Below are positions 7,972-15,938 of a stretch of DNA of 47,150 nucleotides, in pieces. Both the position numbers and the translations under genes were made by a program. The DNA is from Clostridia bacterium. Its GTDB lineage: Bacteria > Bacillota > Clostridia > TANB77 > CAG-508. Numbering within the stretch: the first letter of the stretch is position 1; each line of letters opens with the position of its first letter. The notes below the pieces were generated by a model. That model did no database searches. It was not told the DNA's origin and saw only the letters and a program-made list of their open reading frames with translations. The stretch covers positions 1-47,150 of the forward strand of contig JAAWDR010000018.1 of the NCBI GenBank assembly GCA_022793875.1, written 5' to 3'.

Positions 7972-9975
7972 ATGAAAAATAAAAAAATAATAGTTGCAAT
8001 TATAATAATCATTTTAATAATAGCTATAACAGGAGTGAGTATATTTACGATAAACAAGAAAAACGAAGAAAAAGCAAAACAAACTTTAACAGAATTTATC
8101 CAATTAATCAATGATAAAAACTATGAAGCAATGTATAGAAAAGTGATTTCTATGAATATGAGCCAAGAAGATTTTATCAAACGAAACAAAAATATCTATG
8201 AGGGAATTGATAGTAGTGATATCAAAATTGAAATTCAAAAAGTAGAAAAACAAGAAAAAAATTATCAAATTGATTACCATGAAAAAATGTATACAGCAGC
8301 AGGAGAAGTGAGTTTTAACAACACAGTAACGATTGAAAAAGAAAACGAAGAATATAAAATAAAATGGTCATCTAGTTTCATTTTTCCTCAATTAGGAAAC
8401 AATCAAAAAATAAGAATTTCTACTATCAAAGCCAAAAGAGGTGATATCTTAGATAGAAATGATGTGAAATTGGCAACCGATGGGACCATTCTAGCAGCAG
8501 GGATTGTTCCTGGAAAATTAAGTGAACCAAAAGAAGAAAGTATTCAAAAAATAGCAGAGTTAACAGGTGTTTCAGAAGAATACATAAACCAACAACTAGA
8601 AGCTTCTTGGGTAAAAGACGATACATTTGTTCCCATCAAAAAAATAGCAGAGAGTAATATACAATTAAAAGAAAGCTTACTTCAGATACCAGGAATACGA
8701 ATCAATCAAGAAGCGGGAAGAGTATATTCACTAGGAAAAGAAGCTGGACATATAATGGGTTATGTACAAGCAATCAATGCGGAAGAACTGGAAGCCAATG
8801 AAGGAAAAGGATACAACACAGCTAGTAAGATTGGAAAATCAGGATTAGAAAAAGCTTATGAAGAAACTTTAAGGGGAATAGATGGAACCGAAATTTATAT
8901 CATAGATGAAAAAGAAAATAGGATAGGAGAAATTATCAAACAAGATAAAAAAGATGGACAAAATGTAAAAATTACATTAGATAGTAGTTTGCAAACTAAA
9001 ATATATGAACAAATGAAAAATGATAAAGGATTTTTTGTAGTAATGCATCCAAAAACAGGAGAATTGTTAGCCTTGGTAAGTACACCAACTTTTGATTCAA
9101 ATGATTTTGTAGTAGGAATGACAAACAAGCAATGGGAAAGTTTAAACAATGATATAAGTAAACCATTATACAATCGATTTATTCAAAAATATTGCCCAGG
9201 TTCAACTTTTAAACCAGTAACTGGCGCAATTGGTTTGACAACTGGAAAGATAAAGAAAGATGAAGACTATGGTTATACAACAACTAGTTGGCAAAAAGAT
9301 AATTCTTGGGGAAATTACAAAATAACTACTTTAACGGCATATAATGGAGCTAAAAATCTATTAAATGCTATGATTCATTCAGATAATATTTATTTTGCTC
9401 AATCAGCATTAAAGATAGGAGCAGAGCCATTAGCAGAAAATTTGAACAAAATAGGGTTTAATGAAACATTAGAATTTCCATTAAATTTGGCAAAATCACA
9501 ATATGCCAACCAAAATGGAAATCAAATAGAAGGAGAAACGAAATTAGCAGATACAGGATATGGACAAGGAAGTGTTCTAGTAAATCCAATACATATGGCT
9601 TCTATCTATTCTGCTTTTGCTAATGAAGGAAATATGCTAAAACCATATCTAGAATATGCTGATGGCAAAACAGAAATATTAAAACAAAGTGCTTTTACAG
9701 CAGAAGCAGCAAATGCAATTAAAGAAAGTTTAATCCAAGTAGTAGAAAACAAAGAGGGGACTGCCAATGACATGAAAATAGATGGTATTACAGTGGCAGG
9801 AAAAACAGGAACAGCGGAATTAAAGACTTCGAGCGAAGATAAAGAAAGTGGAACTTTGGGATGGTTTGATTGTTTTACAGATGATTTATTAATTATTAGT
9901 ATGGTCGAAAATCAACAAAATAATCAAGACGGAGGAAGTCACTATTTAATTAAAAAGATAAGAAATTTATTATAG
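7972..9975 (+). CDS. PBP2a/MecA-like class B penicillin-binding protein (transpeptidase)
   Basis: A 667-residue peptidoglycan transpeptidase anchored by one N-terminal helix (residues 5-27). Residues about 33-145 fit the NTF2-like MecA N-terminal domain. The dimerisation domain follows (RGDILDRN and AGRVYSLG with HIMGYVQ). The transpeptidase domain has all three motifs: STFK with Ser411 (PGSTFKPVTG), SDN at 470-472 and KTG at 611-613. The size and domain order match the low-affinity PBP2a/PBP3 group. Placement behind BlaI and a BlaR1-like sensor suggests induction under wall stress and perhaps beta-lactam tolerance; resistance cannot be proved from sequence. Confidence 0.9.
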   Translation: MKNKKIIVAIIIIILIIAITGVSIFTINKKNEEKAKQTLTEFIQLINDKNYEAMYRKVISMNMSQEDFIKRNKNIYEGIDSSDIKIEIQKVEKQEKNYQIDYHEKMYTAAGEVSFNNTVTIEKENEEYKIKWSSSFIFPQLGNNQKIRISTIKAKRGDILDRNDVKLATDGTILAAGIVPGKLSEPKEESIQKIAELTGVSEEYINQQLEASWVKDDTFVPIKKIAESNIQLKESLLQIPGIRINQEAGRVYSLGKEAGHIMGYVQAINAEELEANEGKGYNTASKIGKSGLEKAYEETLRGIDGTEIYIIDEKENRIGEIIKQDKKDGQNVKITLDSSLQTKIYEQMKNDKGFFVVMHPKTGELLALVSTPTFDSNDFVVGMTNKQWESLNNDISKPLYNRFIQKYCPGSTFKPVTGAIGLTTGKIKKDEDYGYTTTSWQKDNSWGNYKITTLTAYNGAKNLLNAMIHSDNIYFAQSALKIGAEPLAENLNKIGFNETLEFPLNLAKSQYANQNGNQIEGETKLADTGYGQGSVLVNPIHMASIYSAFANEGNMLKPYLEYADGKTEILKQSAFTAEAANAIKESLIQVVENKEGTANDMKIDGITVAGKTGTAELKTSSEDKESGTLGWFDCFTDDLLIISMVENQQNNQDGGSHYLIKKIRNLL

Positions 9976-9995
9976 TTAGAAGGGAGAGAAAATAA

Positions 9996-10796
9996 ATGGA
10001 AAAAATAATTATGTTAGGCACTGGAAATGGTGGAACATTGGATTTATATAATACTTGTTTTTTAATACAAAATGATAGGGGAAATTTCTTAATAGATACA
10101 GGTGGAAGTATTGAAATAATGAAAAGATTAAAACAAGTTAATATTGATGGGAAAGAAATAAGACATATTTTTATTTCTCATAGTCATACAGACCATATAT
10201 TAGGTCTTATATGGATGTTTAAAAAGTTAGGAAGAGCATCTATAAATGGAGAAATAGAAACAAATATAAATATTTACTGTAATGATGTAGTTTATGAAGC
10301 AATAGTGGAAGTAGCAAAACAAATACTTCCAGAAAAGATCGTAAAAGGAATTTTAAAGATTACAGATTTTCATATCTTAAAGGATAAAGAAAAAATGAAT
10401 ATAAACGGAATCGACTATACTTTTTTTGATATACATGCAAGAGGAACAAAACAATTTGGATTTGAATGTATGCTAAATGAAAAAAGATTAATATTTTTAG
10501 GGGATGAAACATTGAATGCTGATTTGTATGAAAGAGTTAGGAATTCAGATTACGTGATGCATGAAGCATTTTGCTTAGATTCAGAAGAAAATATTTTTCA
10601 TGCCTATGAAAAAAATCACTCAACAGCTAAGAGCGCAAGTAAAATAATGAATGATTTAAAAGTAAAAAATTTAATTTTATATCATACAGAAGAATCGCAT
10701 GGAAAGGAAAGAAAAAAGCTATATACAGAAGAAGCACAGAAAAACTTTAATGGAAATGTGTATGTTCCAGACGATTTGGAAATTATTGAATTATAG
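9996..10796 (+). CDS. MBL-fold metallo-hydrolase (RNase Z-like)
   Basis: A 266-residue metallo-beta-lactamase-fold hydrolase. The metal motif HSHTDH is at about residues 60-65 (FISHSHTDHILGLIW), followed by Asp in GDETLNAD and the C-terminal His in LILYHTEESHG. The MLGTGNGGTLDLYNT N-terminus and the VMHEAF segment resemble RNase Z and arylsulfatase-like members, not class B beta-lactamases. The start has a strong AAGGGAGAG site, 20 bases after the PBP stop. It could be read through from the PBP operon, but the following genes are nucleotide-related, so its role may lie there. The substrate is unknown. Confidence 0.85.
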   Translation: MEKIIMLGTGNGGTLDLYNTCFLIQNDRGNFLIDTGGSIEIMKRLKQVNIDGKEIRHIFISHSHTDHILGLIWMFKKLGRASINGEIETNINIYCNDVVYEAIVEVAKQILPEKIVKGILKITDFHILKDKEKMNINGIDYTFFDIHARGTKQFGFECMLNEKRLIFLGDETLNADLYERVRNSDYVMHEAFCLDSEENIFHAYEKNHSTAKSASKIMNDLKVKNLILYHTEESHGKERKKLYTEEAQKNFNGNVYVPDDLEIIEL

Positions 10797-10817
10797 GAGA
10801 AGAAGAGGAAATATAAA

Positions 10818-12260
10818 ATGAGAATAGGAATTGATATAGATAATTGTATATCTAATTTTGATGATATATTATTAAAAGAATATTTAAAACATGATAAAGA
10901 ATTAAGAAACGCAGGTATTATAAATGAAAATCCAGAATATTTAAGAAAAGGAATGTTTGACTGGACAGATGAGGAAGAAAATAGTTTTTATAGTGCAAAT
11001 GTTGAAAACTTTGTAAAAAGACTAAAACCAATAGAAGATTCATCTTATTATATTAAAAAATTAAAGAACGATGGACATGAAATATATATTATAACTGGAA
11101 GAGATAATGGAGAATATATAAATCCTCATGAATTAACAAAAGAGTGGTTAAATAAATATGATATTGTCTATGATAAACTAATAATTACAAATGTTTATGT
11201 CAAGCATGCAAAAACAGAAGTATGTTTAGAAAATAATATTGACTTAATGATTGAAGATAGTACAAGAATAAGTTTAGACTTAATTAATAATGGAATTAAA
11301 GTTTATACAATGAATACAAGATATAATCAAAAGGAGCAAACCTTAGATAGAGTTTCAAAATGGAAAGAAATATATGAAAGAATATCAAAATTAAATAAAA
11401 AAGAAGACAATAAAAAAGTAAATGTTATTTTAGATACAGATATTTACAACGAATGTGATGACCAATTTGCTATTTCTTATTTATTAAAATCACAAGACAA
11501 ATTTAATATTGAAGCCATTACAGTAGCACCATATCATCATGATAATAATATATCAATAGAAGAAGGAATAGATAAAAGTTATGACGAAATTATTAAAATA
11601 TGTGATTGGTTAAATTTTAACTGGACTAACAAAGTATTTAAGGGTTCAACAGACTATATAACAAATGACTATAATGAAGAAAATGATGCAGTAAATAAAA
11701 TTATTGAATTAGCAAATAAAAATAATAAAACATATATTTTAGCAATAGGAGCAATAACAAATGTAGCTATTGCCATAAAGCAGGAGCCTAAGATAGTAGA
11801 TAAAATTGAAGTCATTTGGCTTGGAGGGAATAGTTTTTTAAATAAAAATAATAAAGAATTTAATTTTAAGCAAGATATACAAGCTGTAAGAACTGTTTTT
11901 GAATCAAAAGTAAAATTAACCATTATACCTTGTAAAAATGTAGCATCAAATTTAAGAACTTCAATATATGAACTAGAGCATTTTTTAAAAGGCAAAAGTG
12001 AATTATGTGACTATTTATGCCAAAGATTTTATAATGATGGAGTACATGGTATTCAAGAAAGAAGAGTTATTTGGGATATTAGTGTTATAGCTTATATGAT
12101 TAACAAACAATGGTTTGAAACAGAAAAAATAAGTTGCCCAAATATCAATGATAATACATCTTATGAACTAACAGAAAATAATTATAAAATAACAGTAGTT
12201 AATTACTTAAATGTTGATAAAATATACAAAGATTTATTTGAAAAATTAGGAAAGAACTAA
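10818..12260 (+). CDS. Fusion of 5'-nucleotidase-like HAD domain and inosine-uridine nucleoside hydrolase
   Basis: A 480-residue two-domain protein. Residues 1-~190 are a HAD phosphatase of the NT5C type: DIDN with Asp6 and Asp8, IITGRDNG at 91-98 and IEDS at 145-148. Residues ~200-480 are an inosine-uridine preferring nucleoside hydrolase: DTD at 206-208 plus DD at 214-215, AIGAITNVA, the ligand loop near GGNS, and Asp in VIWDISVIAY. The domains suggest sequential removal of phosphate and then base from a (deoxy)nucleotide, giving a free base. A few linker residues rich in Lys separate them. All catalytic residues I can check are present in both halves. The flanking genes are MBL, SemiSWEET and HD genes. 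Confidence 0.85.
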   Translation: MRIGIDIDNCISNFDDILLKEYLKHDKELRNAGIINENPEYLRKGMFDWTDEEENSFYSANVENFVKRLKPIEDSSYYIKKLKNDGHEIYIITGRDNGEYINPHELTKEWLNKYDIVYDKLIITNVYVKHAKTEVCLENNIDLMIEDSTRISLDLINNGIKVYTMNTRYNQKEQTLDRVSKWKEIYERISKLNKKEDNKKVNVILDTDIYNECDDQFAISYLLKSQDKFNIEAITVAPYHHDNNISIEEGIDKSYDEIIKICDWLNFNWTNKVFKGSTDYITNDYNEENDAVNKIIELANKNNKTYILAIGAITNVAIAIKQEPKIVDKIEVIWLGGNSFLNKNNKEFNFKQDIQAVRTVFESKVKLTIIPCKNVASNLRTSIYELEHFLKGKSELCDYLCQRFYNDGVHGIQERRVIWDISVIAYMINKQWFETEKISCPNINDNTSYELTENNYKITVVNYLNVDKIYKDLFEKLGKN

Positions 12261-12277
12261 GAGGAGTTGAAGTTATT

Positions 12278-12541
12278 ATGGTAGGAAATATTTTATTAGG
12301 AATAGTATCTATATGCACAATGATTTCATATTTGCCACAAACCATAAAATTAATAAAAACTAAAAAGTCAAGTGATTTAAGTATAAATTCGTGGATATTA
12401 TGGGTAGTAAGTAGTTTTTCATATACATTATATGCAATTTTATGTAGCAAAGATTTTATGCTAATATTTGAAACTTCACTCGAATTGTTTTTTTGTTTGT
12501 TAATATTGTTGCTAGCAGTAAAATACAGAAATAATAAATAA
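12278..12541 (+). CDS. SemiSWEET / PQ-loop family small transporter
   Basis: An 87-residue membrane protein with three hydrophobic segments (about residues 3-20, 38-57 and 62-81), the size of bacterial SemiSWEETs, which work as dimers moving sugars or other small solutes. The PQ-loop signature YLPQTIKLIKTKKSSDLS lies at about residues 17-34. It starts 17 bases after the nucleosidase fusion with a GAGGAG site, so the pair is probably co-expressed. That it moves a product such as ribose is only a possibility. Confidence 0.85.
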   Translation: MVGNILLGIVSICTMISYLPQTIKLIKTKKSSDLSINSWILWVVSSFSYTLYAILCSKDFMLIFETSLELFFCLLILLLAVKYRNNK

Positions 12542-12581
12542 AAATGTTTAGTAAATGTTATGAAATAAAGGAGTATGAATT

Positions 12582-13190
12582 ATGAAATTAACAAGTAATC
12601 AAGCATTACAAATATTAGAAGTTTTTAGAGCAAAAACAAAAAGTGATAGATGGATAGACCATTGTATTTGTGTAGGAGATACAGCAGGAAAAATTGCTGA
12701 GGCTTTAACTGAAAAAGGATATAATGTAGATATCGATAAAACAATAACACTAGGATATGTTCATGATATTGGCAAATACAACGGAGAATCTCATGGACAT
12801 GAGATAAGTGGATATAACTATTTAAAAGATAAAGGGTATGATGAAGAATATTGCAATATATGTATAACACATTCATATTTGAATAATGACATTATTTGCA
12901 CAGCTGGAGGAGTTCCAAACCCACAAGATAAACCTTCTATAGCAGAGTTTGTAAAAACACATAAATACACAGTAGAAGAAAAATTAATAAACTTATGTGA
13001 TCTAATGTGTCCACAAGGTGGAAAAGTATTTACAATAGATAAAAGACTAATTGACATTATAATTAGAAGAGGAGCTCATACAAATACACAATATCATGTT
13101 AAAGAAACATATAAATTAAAAGAATATTTTGATAGTTTATTAGGTTATAACTTATATGATTTATTCCCAGAGATAAAAGATAATTTATAG
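12582..13190 (+). CDS. HD-domain phosphohydrolase
   Basis: A 202-residue soluble protein with the HD metal-binding pattern: His near residue 27 (WIDHCICVG), HD in LGYVHDIGKYNG at about 60-62, further His residues in SHGHEISGY and THSY, and Asp in NLCDLM near 144. Such proteins hydrolyse phosphate esters of nucleotides or related small molecules. The ribosome binding site AAAGGAG is well placed. It ends the run that began with the MBL gene; about 75 bases later a separate promoter begins at 13264. The exact substrate cannot be assigned. Confidence 0.8.
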   Translation: MKLTSNQALQILEVFRAKTKSDRWIDHCICVGDTAGKIAEALTEKGYNVDIDKTITLGYVHDIGKYNGESHGHEISGYNYLKDKGYDEEYCNICITHSYLNNDIICTAGGVPNPQDKPSIAEFVKTHKYTVEEKLINLCDLMCPQGGKVFTIDKRLIDIIIRRGAHTNTQYHVKETYKLKEYFDSLLGYNLYDLFPEIKDNL

Positions 13191-13263
13191 CAAATTGGCT
13201 AAAGAATATTATTATAAAAATTTATTTAATATACCATACAAAACGAATCAACATAATGCAGGG

Positions 13264-13292
13264 TTGACGAAATGAAAAAAAGTTGTTATAAT
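13264..13292 (+). promoter_or_regulatory. Promoter of the His-Arg leader / attenuator
   Basis: TTGACG at 13264-13269 and TATAAT at 13287-13292 with a 17-base spacer, just before the leader peptide start at 13320. Confidence 0.85.
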
Positions 13293-13319
13293 ACCAATAT
13301 AAGGAAAAGAGGTAAAATA

Positions 13320-13376
13320 ATGAAATTAAGAATATTTTTAAACAGCAAATTACATCATCATCGTAGGAGCTTGTAA
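13320..13376 (+). CDS. Leader peptide with His-His-His-Arg-Arg run
   Basis: An 18-codon open frame, MKLRIFLNSKLHHHRRSL, with an AAGAGGT ribosome binding site 8-14 bases upstream. It lies 28 bases after a strong promoter. The CAT CAT CAT CGT AGG codons at 13353-13367 are followed by Ser, Leu and a stop. The bases CGTAGG (13362-13367) inside these codons can pair with CCTACG (13424-13429), so the ribosome's position would decide which RNA hairpin forms. This is the layout of a peptide-controlled attenuator. Whether it senses His or Arg supply, or ribosome stalling by a drug, is not known. Confidence 0.7.
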   Translation: MKLRIFLNSKLHHHRRSL

Positions 13377-13527
13377 CTATCGCACTTTAGAGGAATGCGT
13401 AGGTACAGGTTAAAAATGCTGTACCTACGATAGTTTGAAAATATTTTTTATAGATATGTTAAAAGACTATATGTAGGAAAAATTATAAAATCCTATATAT
13501 AGGCTTTTTTGCATATCTATTTTTTTT
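13377..13527 (+). promoter_or_regulatory. Attenuator leader with competing hairpins and terminal terminator
   Basis: Three pairings share the same bases. Segment 13398-13408 pairs with 13419-13429 (11 base pairs, GTAGGTACAG with CTGTACCTAC). ACTATCG at 13376-13382 pairs with CGATAGT at 13428-13434. The leader codons at 13360-13367 pair with 13424-13431. Downstream, 13450-13458 pairs with 13512-13520 and encloses 13467-13478 paired with 13491-13502; a T-run at 13521-13527 makes this a strong intrinsic terminator. The next start codon with a good site (AGGAGG) is at 13565. The array therefore can stop transcription before the peptidase gene. Confidence 0.75.
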
Positions 13528-13564
13528 ATCTCTTTTTCTTTATTTAATTATAGGAGGGAAAAAT

Positions 13565-13717
13565 ATGAATGGTCAAATTAAAGAACTTACGAATTTAGAA
13601 GATTTTAAAAAAGTATATAAGGTGTTTTCAGGTCCACCTTATAATGAAAATTTAAAAATAGGATTTAAACAAATTCCTATAGAGATAAGGAAAGAGAAAT
13701 GGATTAAAGGAGGTTAA
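13565..13717 (+). pseudogene. N-terminal remnant of a GNAT acetyltransferase (50 codons)
   Basis: A 50-codon frame with an excellent AGGAGGG site, starting MNGQIKELTNLEDFKKVYKV and including VFSGPPYNE. This resembles the first ~45 residues of some GNAT acetyltransferases, but the acetyl-CoA binding part is absent. The frame ends in GGAGGT-TAA, and that GGAGG serves as ribosome binding site for the peptidase at 13719. A deletion that joined a GNAT start to the next gene explains this well. It may now work only as a translated leader between the attenuator and the peptidase. The family call is moderately sure. Confidence 0.55.
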
Positions 13718-13718
13718 A

Positions 13719-14744
13719 ATGTTAAATGTTGAAAATATTTTAGAAAATTTAATAAAATGTAATACGATTAAAGATAAAGAAAATGAAAAAATATTAAATT
13801 ATATAGAAAATACATTAAATTTAATTGGGTTTAAAACAGAAAAAAGAGATAAATTTTTAATTATGTCTAATAAAGAAGAAACATCATTAGGTTTTTTAGG
13901 ACATACAGACACTGTTGAATTTACTGATGGATGGAAGTATGAAAAATTTACTCTAACTAAAGTTGGAGATAAAATATATGGTTTAGGTGTTTGTGATATG
14001 AAATCAGGGATTGCAGCAATGATTTCAGCAATATCTCAGATTGATTTTAGAAATTTAAATAAAGGAATGAAAGTATATTTTACTTATGATGAGGAAATTG
14101 GGTTTACAGGAATTAAAGAAGTAATAAATTATGAAAAAAAATTTCCAGAGACAATGATAATAGGTGAACCTACAAATAATGAAATAATAGTAGGAAGTAA
14201 AGGATTAATGGAATATAAGATTTCTTTTAAAGGTATAAAAACACACTCTAGCACTCCTCAAAAAGGTAAGAACGCAATTATGAATGCAATATTATTTATA
14301 AATGAGTTAAACAATTTTTATGAAAATAAAATTAAAAATAATTTAAATAACGATTTTGAAATACCTTATACAACTATGAATATTGGAAAAATAGAAGGAG
14401 GCAGTAACATTAATTCAGTTCCAGATTCATGTGAATTTTTAGTTGATTTTAGAACAACAGATAAAGCAGAAGAACAACAAATTGTAAAAAAACTGGAAGA
14501 ACTAAAAGAAAAGTATCAAGCTAAAGTTGAAGAATTAAATAGAATATCTCCATTTTTAAATAAAACTGAAATTTCTAATAAAACATGTAATTTTATTACC
14601 GAAGCAAGTTTTCTAAAAAACAATAGAATAATATTAGGCGTAGGACCAATAACTGCACATGAAGTAAATGAATATGTTACAATTAATAGTTTATATAAAC
14701 TTGTTGAACAATATAAAGAGTTAATTAAAAAATATTGTAATTAA
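13719..14744 (+). CDS. M20-family metallopeptidase / deacetylase (ArgE-DapE-like)
   Basis: A 341-residue di-zinc amidohydrolase of the ArgE/DapE/CPG2 family. The metal and catalytic residues are visible: HTDTV (about residues 66-70), the bridging Asp in GVCDMKSGIAA (about 92-102), the Glu pair in DEEIGFTG, Glu in GEPTNNE and His in AHEVNEYV near the C-terminus. The dimerisation lid lies between. The ATG follows GGAGG at a normal distance, inside the end of the GNAT remnant. Such enzymes remove acyl groups from amino acids or cleave small peptides; the substrate is open. Its transcripts would pass the His-Arg attenuator at 13264-13527. Confidence 0.85.
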   Translation: MLNVENILENLIKCNTIKDKENEKILNYIENTLNLIGFKTEKRDKFLIMSNKEETSLGFLGHTDTVEFTDGWKYEKFTLTKVGDKIYGLGVCDMKSGIAAMISAISQIDFRNLNKGMKVYFTYDEEIGFTGIKEVINYEKKFPETMIIGEPTNNEIIVGSKGLMEYKISFKGIKTHSSTPQKGKNAIMNAILFINELNNFYENKIKNNLNNDFEIPYTTMNIGKIEGGSNINSVPDSCEFLVDFRTTDKAEEQQIVKKLEELKEKYQAKVEELNRISPFLNKTEISNKTCNFITEASFLKNNRIILGVGPITAHEVNEYVTINSLYKLVEQYKELIKKYCN

Positions 14745-14864
14745 TATGAAAATTGTATATGCAAAAATGGAACAGAAATAAATTACAAAGATAAATTTAC
14801 TGCTATTAGCGATAAAAAATATACGAATACTGCAACTAGAGAGAAACTATTACAAAAACAATAA
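14745..14864 (+). other. Unidentified coding remnant
   Basis: After the peptidase stop, the same frame stays open for 39 codons (ending EKLLQKQ then TAA at 14862-14864), with charged, protein-like composition including NGTEINYKDKFTAISDKKY. No good start codon or ribosome site is seen. It looks like the C-terminus of a deleted gene. I do not recognise the family. Confidence 0.35.
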
Positions 14865-14875
14865 GTAAGAGTAGA

Positions 14876-14992
14876 ATGTTAGAGAATATAAACGTTTTTG
14901 ACTTTGAAATATCAAAAGATGATATGCAAGAAATAAATAATATTCCATACTTTGCAGGCTCTGGTTTACATCCAGATAAAATAGATTTTTAG
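14876..14992 (+). pseudogene. C-terminal remnant of an aldo/keto reductase
   Basis: Thirty-eight codons reading NINVFDFEISKDDMQEINN, then GSGLHPDKIDF and a stop. This is the characteristic C-terminal tail of aldo/keto reductases (FDFELSxEDM, then GLHPD). The rest of the ~280-residue enzyme, including the Tyr/Lys active site, is missing upstream, so this is a deletion scar. With the fragments at 13565 and 14745 it shows repeated gene loss around the M20 gene. Confidence 0.75.
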
Positions 14993-15029
14993 TAACTTTT
15001 GCTTGGAATATACTTATGTAAATCAAAAT

Positions 15030-15058
15030 TTGACAGATTTACAATAATGTGTTATAAT
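15030..15058 (+). promoter_or_regulatory. Promoter of the GNAT gene leader
   Basis: TTGACA at 15030-15035 and TATAAT at 15053-15058 with a 17-base spacer. The long leader (about 165 bases) before the GNAT start suggests RNA-level control. Confidence 0.85.
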
Positions 15059-15127
15059 TAAAAACATAATTTAAGAGTTTACCTAGAAGTAATAAACTTT
15101 GAGCGGTAAAGGGTAACAAAAATATAA

Positions 15128-15247
15128 ATGTTGCTTACACTTAAAAGTAAGATATATAAAGTCTTGCAAAGGAGTCTTAAAAGATTCTTTTGTGAGGCTT
15201 TTTTGTATACTATGAAAAAAGGAGTTGATATGAATGAAATATTTTAA
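15128..15247 (+). CDS. Possible upstream ORF (leader peptide) overlapping the GNAT start
   Basis: A 39-codon frame begins with ATG 15128 (MLLTLKSKIYKVLQRSLKRF) and ends at 15247, overlapping the GNAT start at 15234 in another frame. It passes through the intrinsic terminator at 15163-15204, so ribosomes reading it would melt the hairpin. The ribosome binding site is weak (AAAGGG about 16 bases upstream). The layout of promoter, short ORF and terminator inside the ORF recalls attenuated antibiotic-resistance leaders, but translation is not proved. Confidence 0.4.
   Translation: MLLTLKSKIYKVLQRSLKRFFCEAFLYTMKKGVDMNEIF
15163..15204 (+). terminator. Leader terminator before the GNAT gene
   Basis: Segment 15163-15178 pairs with 15181-15196 over 16 positions (four G-U pairs, very small loop), followed by TTTTTT at 15199-15204. 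It lies between the promoter at 15030 and the GNAT start at 15234, so it must be passed or opened for expression. Confidence 0.75.
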
Positions 15248-15794
15248 AAAGTTAATAGGAGAAAGAATCTATTTATCACCACGAAATAATGAAGACATAG
15301 AAAAATTTACAGAATGGTTAAATGATTTTGAAACAACAGATTATATTGGAAGAAGTGGATGTATAACAACATTAGAAGGAGAAAAGCAATATTTTGAAGA
15401 AAATATGAACAAAGATTACAACTTTTTTATAATAACATTAAAAGAAAATAAGCTAATAGGTACAGTAGGATTAGAAAATTATGATTTTATTAATAGAACA
15501 GCTACTTTAGGAATATTCATAGGAGATAAAGATTATAGGAATGATGGATATGGAACAGAAGCAATTAAGATGATATTAGATTATGGATTTAATTATTTAA
15601 ACTTGTATAATATAAAACTTGATTTAATGAGCTTTAATGAAAGAGCATTAAAATGCTACACAAAATGTGGATTTAAAGAATATGGAAGGAGAAGAAATTG
15701 TAGATATATTAATGGTAAATATTATGATAGTATTGAAATGGATATATTGGCAAATGAGTTTGAAGGAGACTATATAAGAAATAAGAATATATAG
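15234..15794 (+). CDS. GNAT N-acetyltransferase (RimJ/RimL type)
   Basis: A 186-residue acetyltransferase. The N-terminus (GERIYLSPRNNEDIEKFTEW) is typical of the RimJ/RimL/SpeG branch. The acetyl-CoA pyrophosphate loop appears as DKDYRNDGYGTEA near residues 97-109, and the C-terminal NERALKCYTKCGFKEYGR block is standard. The acceptor could be a protein N-terminus, a polyamine or an antibiotic; the sequence does not decide. An AAAGGAG site is well spaced. It is expressed from its own promoter (15030) through a leader with a terminator, unlike most genes in this array, which suggests conditional induction. Confidence 0.88.
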   Translation: MKYFKKLIGERIYLSPRNNEDIEKFTEWLNDFETTDYIGRSGCITTLEGEKQYFEENMNKDYNFFIITLKENKLIGTVGLENYDFINRTATLGIFIGDKDYRNDGYGTEAIKMILDYGFNYLNLYNIKLDLMSFNERALKCYTKCGFKEYGRRRNCRYINGKYYDSIEMDILANEFEGDYIRNKNI

Positions 15795-15938
15795 AGTAAT
15801 AAGTATATAATAATTTAATTTGTTATATGCTTTATTTTTTTGTAAACTTATGTTAGAATAAGAAAAAATAAAATGAAAGATGTAGCTTAAATATATAAAA
15901 CAAGACAATAATTTTAAATAATTATAAAGAGGTAAAAA

